DNA of 64,000 nt from Vesta saturnalis (taxonomy: Eukaryota > Arthropoda > Insecta > Coleoptera > Lampyridae). The notes under the pieces are model-generated. The model was not told where the DNA came from and searched no databases. It saw only the letters and a program-made list of their open reading frames with translations. Below, piece by piece: positions 46,241-58,962 of this stretch (position 1 is the first letter of the stretch; the number at the start of each line of letters is the position of its first letter). The stretch spans positions 6,257,501 through 6,321,500 of the forward strand of contig JARFJB010002472.1 in the NCBI GenBank assembly GCA_036346205.1. Direction: 5' to 3'. A program made the translations under genes and the position numbers.

Positions 46241-47053
46241 ATACTGAAATATATGATTGAAATATCACAAAATACACATCTCGATGCTTAATTTTGTTAG
46301 AAATTTGTATATATGTATAGTGCGAAAGTTGCACAGTAACTACGCCATAGTACATAATTTTTTTGTATCATGTATAATTTTTAACAAAAAAATATCCCAC
46401 AAGAAGACAAGCTTCATGTATGCGTGAGCGGGTAAATGCGTGCATTCGTGCTCGTGTTTGTGCTGTAACTCGTGTTCGTATTTAAGCTTACGCTCGTGCT
46501 TGTGCTTGTTTTGACGGTCGTGTTGGGTCTCATATTAGCGCTCATATTCGCAATCATTCTCATGCCCCTACCAGCGAAACTTCATATTCACTATTACCAG
46601 TAGTATAGTAGTACTACTAAAATATCTCGGTTCTATAAAATTTGGTTAAAATCCGTTTACAAATAAAGGTAGGTGCATTATAAGTGTTGACGTCTACATT
46701 ACCTCAACAAGAATAATACTACTCTCTAACCCCCGTATTCGCAGGTATAGAAAATAAGTTCGTTTTAATACCACTCGTACAATCCTCGTTTTGTACAGAT
46801 GCAAGGAAAGAGAAAATTTAATTTAATTTAACCGCAAAGCATGATCCCTCGAGCCCGATAAAAAACGTTTATTAATCTCGTAATCACATTAATCATTAAA
46901 AAAAACTGTAAGTTATTCCTCGTGCGTCCTGTATCATCGTATACAAAATCATCGATCAAGAAGATATTAGTCAACCCTCATCGCAGAAAATTAACGTGAG
47001 TCTCGTTTCCATTATTTGATGAATATGAATACTTTGAACTCATTGCGTTAACC
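46241..47053. other. No gene; degenerate CGTGCT(T) repeat at 46415-46565
   Basis: 46415-46565 is a loose repeat of GCTCGTGCTTGTG-type words. The remainder is AT-rich and unassigned. Confidence 0.55.
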
Positions 47054-47732
47054 CAAGGCCGTACCCAGAGGGTGGGGGGGTTAAGGGGGTTGAAACTTCC
47101 CCCCCTCCAAATACCGTTAGTATAATTTAAGATGCAATATTATTTTAATGCTGTGTTTAATTAAAAGATTGTATTATCTATTGCCGAAACATATAACCTC
47201 TTGGTACCTTGGACTATCCTAATTTATTTATAATTGACTTTCCGGAATCTTCCGCTCAGTAACTATCCTCACGGAAAGTCCGGGCCTTATACTTAGCTGA
47301 GAGTGCAAGGTCATCACTGTGTTGGAATGCGTCTTTCCGTCTGGAGTCAATACGAGATCGACTCGCCTCTTGCCCTTTCATTGTGTTGTAGATACAAGAC
47401 GGTGGTAAGTGTTGTTTCGAGTCGCTAACATTGTTTTTTATTGTTCAGACCTAAACAGCTAGCACGATCAGTTTGTTAATTGTTCAGTACCTAATTTTTA
47501 TTATTAACAGCGATCAAAATAAAATATGTATTTCAAAAATTCCTAAAATTAAAGTATCTAATTTTCCTATTCATTAGCTAGTTCTAACAACTTTAAAATA
47601 TGTATCTTCAATTTTGTTAAACTTCCTAAATATTAAAGATTTTATACAGTTTTCACTCAATTGTCTTATTGTATTGTATTTAAAAAGATATAAGGATATT
47701 ATTATTAAAATTACATTAAAATATAGGGTAAT

Positions 47733-48320
47733 GCCCTGTCCTGAACTGTAAGATGTAAAAATACAGGACCTAATCCATTACATCGGATCTAATATTAATA
47801 GTATTTGTATCTTATTCATATGTATCACTTCACATGCTATTAGTTTTAGATCTAACTCTGACGTTTATTTAATTCAGAAACTCATAGAGAATGCCACTCC
47901 TGAACTGTAAGATGGTAAAATACAGGACCTGGAATCCATTACATCGGATCTAATATTAATAGTATTTGTATCTTATTCATATGTATCACTTCACATAAGT
48001 TATGGTAAGATTTAATCCATCTGACGTTTACTTTAATTCAGAAACTCATAGAGAAACCAGCAAAGTCTGTCGATTCTATTCCTAGTACGACTTGTTATAA
48101 CAGAAAGATGGAAATATCCATCTTCACTTGAATACTGTTTTATTACAGGTGACACAGATAAGTTATGGTAAATTATCAAGTCCAGTCGTCGCAGTCGTTA
48201 CTGTTCAACTTTTTTACTAAGACTCAAAAAACAGCCATAGTGTCTGTCGATTCTATTCCTAGTACGACTTGTTTAACAGAAGAGATAGATACCAAAATTC
48301 ACAGGAATACTGAAGCAGAA
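47733..48320 (+). repeat. Two internal tandem duplications in the hAT element
   Basis: About 47733-47888 is repeated at about 47893-48055 ('ctgaactgtaagatg', 'aatacaggacct', 'ccattacatcggatctaata', 'cagaaactcatagaga'). Separately, 48066-48100 ('gtctgtcgattctattccta') recurs at 48242-48275, duplicating part of the coding start. Confidence 0.85.
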
Positions 48321-50427
48321 CTAGCAGAAGACGAAATTGAATTTCACCCTATGGATGTTGGTAAATATGTAAATAAAACAGTTCATAAATCAATCAAGTT
48401 CCAACTATAGACTTCTGCGTGGGTTCCAGAAAATTCTTTCAAATTTTCTGCTAGTGGAAAAAGGAATCCTTGATTTCAAAGTCAGTGGCTGACTCGATTT
48501 CCCTGGCTTGTCTATACAAAAAGTGTAGGTGCTCTTTGCAAATACTGCGTTTTGTTTTCTGAAGATTGCATGGGATAGAGTAGCCACCAAGTCGTAAAGT
48601 CACTTGTTAATTAACCTTACAAAAAGTGGAAGGATGCCTTGGAAACATTCAAAGGACATGAGGGCAATCGCTACCATAAGCAGGCTATTATTATTGGTAG
48701 TAATTTCTTAAAAACTAAAATGGACCAAAGCCTAGATATCAGGAACATTGCTGATTCCTGAAAATAGAAAAAAGCTTGCTTCTAATGTAGACATAATAAA
48801 ATTATGTGGTCGACAAGAGTTAGCTCTTAGGGGCACAAATGACTCGGGGCCAATTTCTGTCAGAGGTGAAGTAGCAGTTGTCAACGATGGAAATTTTAGG
48901 GCCCTTATAAGAATGAGACTTAAATGTGGTGATCAAAATTTGTTAAAGCATACAGATAGCGATGCCTTAAATGCATCCTACATGAGTCCCAAAATACAGA
49001 ATGAACTTATCAGCATTTGTGGAGAAATCATGCAAAAAGACATAGTAAAAAATGTCAACGATGCTGTAACTTTTGCCATTCTAGTTGACGAAACAGCCGA
49101 CGTAGCTGGACAGGAACAATTATCTAAAAATCTAAAATTAAATAATATTTTTATCTGTAAACAGGCCGTTTTGTTAAAGTTGAAAATACCACTGGCCAAA
49201 GTTTAGCCAACGTGATTACAACTACTCTCCAACAACTTGGTATTGACCTTAATAACATGACCGGTCAAGGCTATGATGGTGCATAAGCAATGAAATGCTC
49301 TTTCAAAAGAGTTCAAGCTGTTATAAGAAAAAAAATTCCTCAAGCTCTTCATGTTCACTGTAGTTCTCATTCACAGAACTTGGCCTTATGCCATTCTTGC
49401 CAGTTAACAAATGTAAGAAATTGCATCGGGACCGTTAAAGCAATTACCAATTTTTTAAGAGCATCTCCAAAGAGGGTAAGTACGTTGCAGGCTTATTTAA
49501 AATCAAACTTCCCTAAATCAAAATGCAAAACCTTGACTCTTATGTGTGAAATCAGGCGGGTAGCAAATCACAGTAGCCTCTTAAAGTTTAAGGAGATGTT
49601 TAAGGCTATCGTTGAAACTTTAGAAAATCTGGGTCAAAGTACAGATACTGCATCCAAAGCATCCTCATTTTTGAAGTCCATACTTTCAAATGAGTTTGTT
49701 GTCTGCCTCTGTTTTTTGGCTGAAATTTTTTTGGGCTACAATCACTCTGTGCAAAGTACTTCAGTCGCCTCTTTGTGACTTAAAATCAGTAGTGGATCAC
49801 GTTGAAAATATTGTTGAGCATTTTGAAAATATTCGAAGCAAAATCGAAAACCCGTTTTCTGAGACTTTCAAACCAGCAAAGTTCTACTCAGCGATGTTGA
49901 AGAAGAGATCCGCATCGCTAGAATAACATTCAGGCAAAGACACCGCTGTAATATTCCAACTCAAGGGCCTGAACATTATTTCCGAGTAACCATTGCCATT
50001 CTACTACTAGATGATTTAATAAGCCAACTGAAATCCAGATTTTGCGATCATAAGGAGGTGCTTGATACCTTATAATTCCATCTAACTGTTCTGGAAAGTT
50101 TTTGGAAATCTCTAATCTAAAACTATACGAAAGTAAGATTTAATCAGAAGTTCGGAGTTTGAAATGTGGAAAATTTACTGAGAGAAGAAAAGTGAAGTGG
50201 ACAAACCATCCTGTGCAATTAAGGCTTTGGGAGATTGCAACCGCGAACTGTTTCCCAACATTTTTAAGTTGCTAAACATATTGTCCTCATTACCAGTAAC
50301 AACTTGTACCGCTGAAAGGACATTTTCTACTCTCAGGGGTTTAAAAACATATATAAGAAATTCCTGTGGCCAAGATCGATTGACCAGTCTTGCTCTAATG
50401 TCAGTACATAGATATTTTGTTCTTTAA
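48165..50427 (+). pseudogene. DUF4371-type hAT transposase (ZMYM1/P52rIPK-like), broken
   Basis: The start is at 48165 with an acidic leader. TTF-type zinc finger residues are spread over 48400-48560 in shifting frames (WLTRFPWLVYTKSVGALCKY, C). The DUF4371 body is in 48748-49206 (IKLCGRQELALRGTNDSGPI; ILVDETADVAGQEQLS with the catalytic Asp), then 49290-49778 (HVHCSSHSQNLALCHSCQL; NCIGTVKAITNFLRASPKRV; LMCEIRRVANH). Next is 49690-49926, and the C-terminal dimerisation domain is 50197-50427 (LSSLPVTTCTAERTFSTLRG ... LTSLALMSVHR). Many frame changes and a few stops. Confidence 0.9.
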
Positions 50428-50649
50428 ATATACCATCAAATAACACCTGATGTTTTTATTTTAGTTATACCTTGTATATTATGTGTAAATAAATCAGTTA
50501 CAATTTGTTTAGTATGGTATTCATTACTTTCATACCCTTTACAGTGACATGTGTCTCTACGCATGCATTTCAAGTTAGGTAGGTACTCTTCTTCATACAA
50601 AATATATTGCGTACGGCCTTGGGTTAACCAAAGATCATCTAGAACCTAC

Positions 50650-52290
50650 AATGCAAGACAATGTTATAGAATTCATGGGTGCAATTGCTTGTAAAGTACC
50701 TGCAATAGATTTGCCTTAGTTTAGCGGTAATTTCAAGGAATGGCTGTCCTTTTATGAAATTTTCAGAAGTTTAATTCATAATAATGGCAACACCCTGACA
50801 GACATTCAAAAACTTCACTACTTAAGATCTTGTTTAAAAAATGAAGCGGCACAAACAGTAGAATCCTTAACGATTTAGGGATTTACTTATAAAACGTTAC
50901 AATAACAAAAAATTAATCATTAAAACATGTAAATGCGTAATATAATCCTACAGTTACAAAGGGTAACTGCAGTGCAATGCGTCAATTAATTGATTAATTG
51001 CCCGCAGATTATTGGCATGTATTAATTATTTATTTAGTTGTTACTAAATTAGATTACCTTGCCACTCGTACTTGTGAGGATACCATTGGCAAAGATATTC
51101 CCGCGTTATATGATCACATCGAATTTTTAAAGCACAAATGTGAATTGTTAGAATCGGTACAATTTGACAAGGGACTCAAACCGATGCCCAACCAATTCAC
51201 ATAAAAAAAAATAATTCGCGTTCTGTAAATCACGCAGCTCTCTTAGTGCAGGAACCATCTCGAGTTAAATGTTGTTATTGCAATCAGTTTGCGACAGTTA
51301 AGACTGTACTAATTGCTTACATCAAGGTCACAGTACCGTGAATTTTAAATCCTCTGAATGTAAACCAAACACATAATACACGATTTCACATGCGAAAACC
51401 TATAATGGAGCCTTCTACTGATGCACTCCCGGAAGAATCAAAGCGTAACCTCCTGTGATCATCTTAGTAATGAATTATCGACAACCTGTTTGGAAATTTT
51501 AGAGGTTAAAAGCTAAGCGCTATTAGATGCAGATAGCTAATCGAATTTAATCATATTAATTAAAATGTGGTAGGAATCAATCAAAACATGTGTTCTATTA
51601 ATAAAATAGTAAACGTTACCATAAAATCAAGATATAACGCGTTCACGAATATCATAGACTATTTGGCGTTACCGAAAATTACGGATCGGTTACCAAGTCT
51701 CGATCTTGAACGCGGTTTGTTTTACATCAGGAATAAAACTCGCCGATAATAATTTTAACAAAGCGTTGCCTATAGATATACTTTTAGGTGCAGAGATCAT
51801 TTGGACTCTTTTACGTGTAGGACAATTTAAATTTAAAAACCAACCGATCCTTTAAAAAGCTCGTGAAAATCGCACCATAAATTAATTAAGTCTTGATGTA
51901 ATTAATGGCAACATTAAGCGTCTTTGGGAAATAAGAGGAGGCCACAGACAGTCAGCACAGTTATTCGTCGGATGAGATAAAGTGTGAAAATTATTTTTTG
52001 AAGACACACTCGCGTAATACACACGAAAGGTTTATGATAACGTTACCTTTTATAACCGATTCGCCCAATTTAGGTTCGCCAACTGGTAATGCGGAAAGTA
52101 AGATTCACAAAAAAAGTACCAAAAAACCCTTTAATTGATAAGGGTTATCCATTCTTTTACCTCACCATGCAGTTGTAAATGAAAATAAGGTCACTACTAA
52201 GCTGAGAGTAGTGTTTGATGGCAGCATAAATTCAAACAGTGATGTAAGCTTGAGCTCGTGCCTTCATGTTGACCTATCAGGTCACTAAGA
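50650..52290 (+). pseudogene. BEL/Pao retrotransposon gag-protease-RT remnants
   Basis: Reads SGNFKEWLSFYEIFRSLIHN (about 50720-50790) and QKLHYLRSCLKNEAAQTVES, the gag signature of BEL/Pao elements. Then come HIEFLKHKCELLESVQ (51115), LLDADSxSNLI (about 51520; the aspartic protease site, D-S-G lost), KSRYNAFTNIIDYLALPKIT (51630) and ILLGAEIIW (51780). The RT lead-in GYPFFYLPHHAV (shifted) and KLRVVFDGSINSNSD is at 52150-52250. Nothing of the RT catalytic core follows; the copy is truncated and full of stops. Confidence 0.85.
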
Positions 52291-52609
52291 TGCTACAGTT
52301 TCGTACTTACAAATATCTCAACGCGGCCGATAGAAAAAATGTATCGAAAAATGAAGGTGTAATGATCCTAAAGATCCATCCAAATTAATTTTCCTGTCCT
52401 AGAGAATAATTCCTATCAAAACTTATTTCCTAGTTCCTTCCGCAACTGTATTCCTGTCCGGTTTATCAATCCTAGCAGTTGCGCGCGCCTTTCCCACTCC
52501 CTTCCCGTTTTTCCCTACAAATACCAGTTCGCCTGCGTCCCAAACTCACTTTTATACTTTTATTCTTGCGTTTATACCTGCTACACCTGTGACTTACTGA
52601 GATTCATAC
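52291..52609. other. Junction DNA between BEL/Pao and the LINE
   Basis: No coding content; a C/T-rich stretch (52440-52560) may be the outer 3' UTR of the minus-strand LINE. Confidence 0.45.
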
Positions 52610-54120
52610 CTGCACTTTTATTTAACTTAACTTACCTAACTTAATCTTCACGCCATTCCCTTGCGGGGTAGGCAAAACAGTCCCTGCCTCACATTCATTC
52701 ACAATCTTTCTTCATGCTTTCCTATCTCCGCATACCTCCCTAGCTTCTGCGAGGTTGATACAGTGTCTCTGACATGCCCTTTTTATTTTTAAAACTTCTT
52801 ACCTTTCTTTCCTTTATCATACATGCATTCAGTCAAGTTTTACGCGGCCTACCAGACCCGGCCTTTCTTCTAACCTCACCCACATATATTTGCTTCGTTA
52901 ATCTTGCGTTGTTCATTCTCTCAATGTGACCAAACCAACCTAATGTACTACTTTTATATCTATCCATCATCGTATTTTAGTCGCCATACTCCGTCATTAT
53001 GCATTCATTCTTTATCTTGTGCCTTCTAGTTTTACTACGTGCACTTCTCATGAATCTCATACCCACGGTATTTATTTTCCTTTCGTGCTTTTTTTGACAT
53101 ACCCATGTCTCACTTCCATAAAGTACTGACGGGACAAACATGTCATTATAGATTCCTCATTTCGCAGCTAGTCTCATGCTTTCGTTTCTCATTATCGTCC
53201 ACATACTTCCAATCACTTTCCTTCCAGCATTGACCCTTCGTCCAATATCGCCCTCCATTGTACCATCTGCAGTAATCATTCTTTCCAGATACAGCAGCTT
53301 GCTCACTTGCTCCAAAATTTCATCTTGCAGAGTAAATACTCTACTCTCCTTTCCACCTTCCCGATTGAACACCACAATCTTAGTTTTGTTCACGTTTACG
53401 TTCAGTCCATGCTCTCACAGACAGTATAAAACTTCCTCAGAGCGGTTTGTAGCTCGTCCGCACTGTCACTTAATAAGACTGTGTCATCTGCATACACCAG
53501 AAGCCGTACATTTGCGTCACCAACCATTACACCATTTGTATCCTTGTCGCACTCCTTGCTCAGTATTAAAGTATTCACTCACACCTCCTCTCACCCTAAC
53601 ACATGCCCGACTACCGTTGTATACTGCTCTTATTCCATTTATTATACCTTTATTTACGCCATATCCATTTAATATTTCCCACAGCTTCTCCCTATTCACT
53701 CTGTCGTATGCTTTCTCCAGATCTACAAACGCACAGTACAGCTTCCTTTTTGTCCTTGAACACTTTTCCATCACCTGCTGAAGAGCAACCATCTAATCGA
53801 CACATCCTTTCCCTGGCATGAAGCCTTCCTGCACATCCCAAATCTTAGTTTGTGTAGTTTCTCGTACTCAGTCAGAATTCTTCCAAATACTTTATCAGGC
53901 GCGCTGAGCAAACTTATTCCTCTGCAGTTCTTGCAATCACTCTTGTTCCCCTTACCCTTATACAGTGGTTAATGATCGCGCTCTTCCAATCCCTCGTCAC
54001 TTTTCCACATATAAGGCATACAATAATTCACACAATCTTCGTATAAGCTTTGCACGCCCATACATTTCACCAGTGATTTCATCTACGCCTACTCCATTGC
54101 CGTTTTTCAACCTTCCTACC
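52610..54120 (-). pseudogene. Non-LTR retrotransposon reverse transcriptase and 3' UTR, minus strand
   Basis: Reading the minus strand: CRGISLLSAPDKVFGRIL (about 53920-53870), KRKLYCAFVDLEKAYDRVNR (about 53755-53695, first catalytic Asp) and TEQGVRQGY. A deletion then removes the 'SPWLFN-YMD' block. Next is VRLLVYADDTVLLSDSADEL, with an intact YADD at about 53483-53497. Then NVNVNKTKIVVFNREGGKES and LYLERMITADGTMEGDIGRR (frame 53393-53157). The tail contains the phrase 'ttgcggggtaggcaaaacag' (52660-52680), likely 3' UTR. Clade not assigned with confidence (RTE/Jockey-like wording). Confidence 0.85.
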
Positions 54121-54920
54121 CTTTTCTCTACCTCATTTATCCCAATATCCTCAGTTACATTCGCCATTCCTTCCATATTCTCCTTATTTAATTTTATTTG
54201 CTTTTCGTTTATACCAGCCAGACATCGCCATACATATTACCTGTATCTGTTCTCATTAATCCTGACCAGCCTTATTTATTCCGCATCCTGACATTTGTGT
54301 TTGTTCATTTTTCCGAGATTCTTGTCAGAAATCCAGTCCTACATCATTACTACCCTATCCCTAAATTAGTGAGCAGAAGAACCGTTTCTAGAATATTTAT
54401 TAAATGTAAGTACCCGAAGAATGTATAAGGACGTAGTTTCTTTACTAACGTGGGTTTCGGCCCCGAAGGCAAAGTAATTACACGCTACGAACTGCATCCT
54501 TCCCTTTCAGAGAGCTTCTCTCGTAAAAGATAACAGCCCTCTCTCCTCTTCCTCCAACTCCAGGGTAGTTTTACCACGCGCTGGTCTCACTCCTCTATAA
54601 GGCAACACCCTTGATAGCAATCCTGTCCACTCTCCCCCCATCAAAATAAAAAGGAAATTACGAAAAAAATTGTATCCTCCTGCCATTCCACCTCCACCAC
54701 TGTCTCCACCTGCCTTATCACACTTACATCCGCACACCTATATACACCTACCGTATATTTTCATCCACCTACGTTCTCATGACACACATTCATCATATGA
54801 AATCAAAACTCTTTGCATAGCCTTCTATATACTACATAGGTTGGAAGGTAATAAAAATGCAAAATTGCGCCCAAAATATAATATAAATAAAATATAATAT
54901 CCTGAATAACAATCGTACAA
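54121..54920. other. No gene recognised; C/T-rich stretch
   Basis: The 76-codon minus frame at 54737-54507 (RPARGKTTLELEEEERGLL) and downstream text could be further upstream LINE sequence. I cannot place it in a family. Confidence 0.4.
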
Positions 54921-55032
54921 ATTATTATTAATTTTATTAGATACATGACTAAAAAGTTTGCTCCCAGTAGGATTTGAACCTACAACATGTACGTTGCCAG
55001 AGTACCGCTCTAACCAACTGAGCTATCGAGAT
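54921..55032 (-). mobile_element. tRNA-Ala-derived SINE, copy 1
   Basis: On the minus strand: TAGCTCAGTTGGTTAGAGCG (box A), an anticodon arm GTAC-TCTGGCAAC-GTAC with GGC in the loop, then GTAGGTTCAAATCCTAC (box B). The acceptor stem does not pair, and an AT-rich tail (AGTCATGTATCTAATAAAAT) follows instead of a tRNA end. The same head and tail recur at 58383-58534 and 58839-58962, so this is a short interspersed element and not a tRNA gene. Confidence 0.8.
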
Positions 55033-55410
55033 TCTAGCTCCAATCGATGTAAATTCTGTCTTTATGTGTGTAGAACAGATGTAAATACTAAATATACCGA
55101 GATTACAGTCAAATTACTTATAATGATAATCGTAAAAATTTGCATTTTATTATTTTGCAGATGGTAGTAGGCGATTTAATGTAACAATACCATTACTGTG
55201 CAATTTTGTTCCTTTAAGAAATATGGTAACAATAGTTATTTTACTGTTTGTTTATCTTTTTAATAGCACCGGGATTATTTCATTCCTGTCTGATTAATCA
55301 TTATCAATGTAGCCTGAAATAAATATCAATCAAGCAAGTTTCAGGAAATTAAATATAAAATTTGGTTTTTAAAAACCATGTGATTGCAAGTAAATACATC
55401 ATATCGTTAG
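55033..55410. other. No gene seen
   Basis: AT-rich spacer. Confidence 0.55.
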
Positions 55411-55475
55411 GAGGTCCTGCTGTCCTGTCTCCTGTTTACACCAAATATAAACAGGAGACAGGACAGCAGGACCTC
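55411..55475. repeat. Perfect 28-bp inverted repeat with 9-nt loop
   Basis: Left arm 55411-55438 (GAGGTCCTGCTGTCCTGTCT...) and right arm 55448-55475 are exact reverse complements around CACCAAATA. It is placed directly upstream of a PLE-like tail. The design matches the 25-bp hairpin at 16248-16306. Confidence 0.95.
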
Positions 55476-55613
55476 AGTTCAATTCGAGTAACACGGAGCC
55501 GAACAAATCAGTTGGAGAAGGAGAAAACTTGAAAATGACAAATGAGACTTTGCCGAAACGTCGTTTTTGTACTGGCAGGAGTCAGAAACATCACCAGCAG
55601 ACGCGAGACAACA
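55476..55613 (+). mobile_element. Penelope-like tail remnant before a microsatellite
   Basis: TTGAAAA, a CAAA/TTTG hairpin, then GCCGAAACGTCG (55528-55563), then 'actggcaggagtcagaaac' and directly (ACGC)n. It shares GCCGAAACGTCGT with the tail at 7298-7327, which also ends in a microsatellite. Confidence 0.5.
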
Positions 55614-57165
<1,552 letters not shown>

Positions 57166-57169
57166 GTTG

Positions 57170-57460
57170 CTTGTATGTTGGGTGTTAACCATTCGACAAT
57201 AAGTCGAATGTTAGAACGTCATAGGGCTACTGATTCTTACTCCAGACATGAGCAGGGTAGAAAAATGGCGACTAATGCAAGGGATGACCGTTTTTTGCGC
57301 CAAAATGCTTAGAGAAATCGGACAGCAACAAGTTCGCAATTGAAGAATGAGCTGAAGACCGATATAAATGGCCAAGTTTCTGCTCTTATCGTGAGAAGAA
57401 GACTGCGGGAGTCAGGTTTGATCAGTAGCTCGATTACGATATGCACGCCCACATGAAAAT
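57170..57460 (+). pseudogene. Tc1-like transposase N-terminal fragment
   Basis: Reads LGVNHSTISRMLERHRATDS (helix-turn-helix), then the basic hinge HEQGRKMATNARDDRFLR, then after a TAG RNRTATSSQLKNELKTDI and VRRRLRESGLIS (second helix-turn-helix). This is the paired-like DNA-binding domain of Tc1-family transposases. It breaks off before the catalytic domain. Confidence 0.75.
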
Positions 57461-57574
57461 TGGACCATCGATGATAATTATAGAAATGTTACGTACGCCA
57501 CTTGATTCTACGTTAAAATATCTTATCATTATCAGTTCGCGCTCTATTTCTGTTACTTGCTAACATAGTTACGA

Positions 57575-57790
57575 GGGGAGGTCCAAAATGACAAATTTTC
57601 AAAATCGCCCTGGAATACCAGAAAGGAAGCGTGCCATGGAAATTTTGTTTAGTCAATCTTTCGTTTTACAAAAAAAGTCGCACAGGAATGCGAAAACCGC
57701 AACTTCTCAAACCGGTCTTGAGATACCCCGCAACATCATCGAAATGGGAACACACAGTCATTCAAAATTGGAAACGTTCAATTATGGTTT
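57575..57790 (+). repeat. Fragment of the mariner-TIR-derived repeat family
   Basis: 'ggtccaaaatgacaaatttt', 'caaaatcgccctgg', 'ttttacaaaaaaagtcgc' and 'gcgaaaaccgcaact' match the outer half of the repeats at 63175-63357 and 23830-24000. Confidence 0.7.
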
Positions 57791-58097
57791 TACTTTTTCC
57801 ACAATTAAATCTTTAATTCCTTTTCAGGTAACTATCTTTGTAATACCCTTATACACGATTGTGTAATTTCCGTTTAACGAAATCACTTTACAAAGGTTAT
57901 GTAAAAATGTATGTAGTGCTATAATTGAAACGCCATGTTTCTTTAATGCTTTTTCTCACTGACTCTAACAGGGAAACAGTTTCGCTTAAATAAAACTTCT
58001 TTCTCGTTTTCGGTACAGGGATAAACTTTGCCTCCAATTTTTACATTCCTGCATACTAAAGTATAGTAAAGGGGAGGTATTGCGATCATGGAAAAAT
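57791..58097. other. No gene seen
   Basis: AT-rich spacer. Confidence 0.55.
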
Positions 58098-58178
<81 letters not shown>

Positions 58179-58240
58179 TGTGTGCGTGGTGTGTGCGTGT
58201 GTGTGTGCGGATGTGTTGTGTGTGTGCGCGTGTTTGCATT
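58098..58240. repeat. (GT)n(GCGT)n microsatellite
   Basis: About 25 GT units, then GCGT units, then irregular GTGTGCG text. Confidence 0.97.
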
Positions 58241-58382
58241 GTAGGTATAGTTTTATTATGTAATTATGTAAATCCGCTAGTACATTTATGGTATGCGGGA
58301 ATATTGAGTGGAGACAATCCAGATTTTTAAAATACCCAGTCGAATATTATGAACGAATATGTTCAAATGTAAGAAAGTAATA

Positions 58383-58534
58383 AAAAATTATTAATTTTAT
58401 TAAATGCACAAATAAAAAGTTTACCTCGGTAGGATCTGAACCTACGACCTGTACGTTGCTAGAGTAGTACTCTAGTCGTAGGTTCAAATCCTACTCAAGG
58501 TAAACTTTTGTATTTAATAAAATTAATAATAATG
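58383..58534. mobile_element. tRNA-derived SINE, copy 2, folded back as an inverted repeat
   Basis: The left half (58383-58448) is the tail plus box B of the SINE in minus orientation. The right half (58476-58534) is the same piece in plus orientation. Between them is the palindrome CTAGAGTAGTACTCTAG (58459-58475) derived from the anticodon arm. The 5' half of the tRNA-like head (box A) is missing on both sides. This looks like snap-back copying during insertion. Confidence 0.8.
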
Positions 58535-58838
58535 TTTAACCCAATCGAATAATTAATGAGGAATGACGTGCAATCCCACCTCTATCTGACTTATACGCCC
58601 TTCCTTGTTGATGGAAATATCTGGGTTTTTTCATTAGAAGAAGTTTTACCTAAATTAATGTTAATTTATCATATAAAGTAAACTTGGATTAAATCTACAG
58701 CTTCTATCATTTTGCTCATAATGCAATTACCTAGTTTGCATTTACTTTAAATGCAATACAGTTGATTGACTCTGGGTTTACGAAAAATTCGATCACTCTG
58801 CAGTCTAAATACCCTTACAAACTGGAATTGTAGAATTA
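58535..58838. other. No gene seen
   Basis: AT-rich spacer between two SINE copies. Confidence 0.55.
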
Positions 58839-58962
58839 AAAATTATTATTAATTTTATTAAATACATAAATAAAAAGGTTTACCTCGAGTAGGATTTGAA
58901 CCTACGCCCTGTACTTTGCTAGAGTACCGCGCTAACCAACTGCGCCATCAATAATTTTTAAT
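58839..58962 (-). mobile_element. tRNA-Ala-derived SINE, copy 3
   Basis: On the minus strand: TGGCGCAGTTGGTTAGCGCG (box A), a perfect GTACT/AGTAC anticodon stem with loop CTAGCAA (anticodon AGC, Ala), then GTAGGTTCAAATCCTAC (box B). The acceptor strands do not pair. The same AT-rich tail as the other copies follows. Confidence 0.85.

Larger units (their letters stand above)
47054..50621 (+). mobile_element. hAT element, about 3.57 kb
   Basis: CAAGGCCGTACC at 47054 and GTACGGCCTTG ending at 50621 form short inverted ends. GTTAACC stands outside both ends (7 of the expected 8-bp target duplication). The interior encodes one degraded DUF4371-type hAT transposase. The left non-coding part contains tandem duplications. 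Confidence 0.8.

Noticed and set aside
54507..54737. 76-codon minus frame with an acidic LELEEEERG segment
   Set aside because: No family recognised; probably a shadow or an unplaced part of the LINE.
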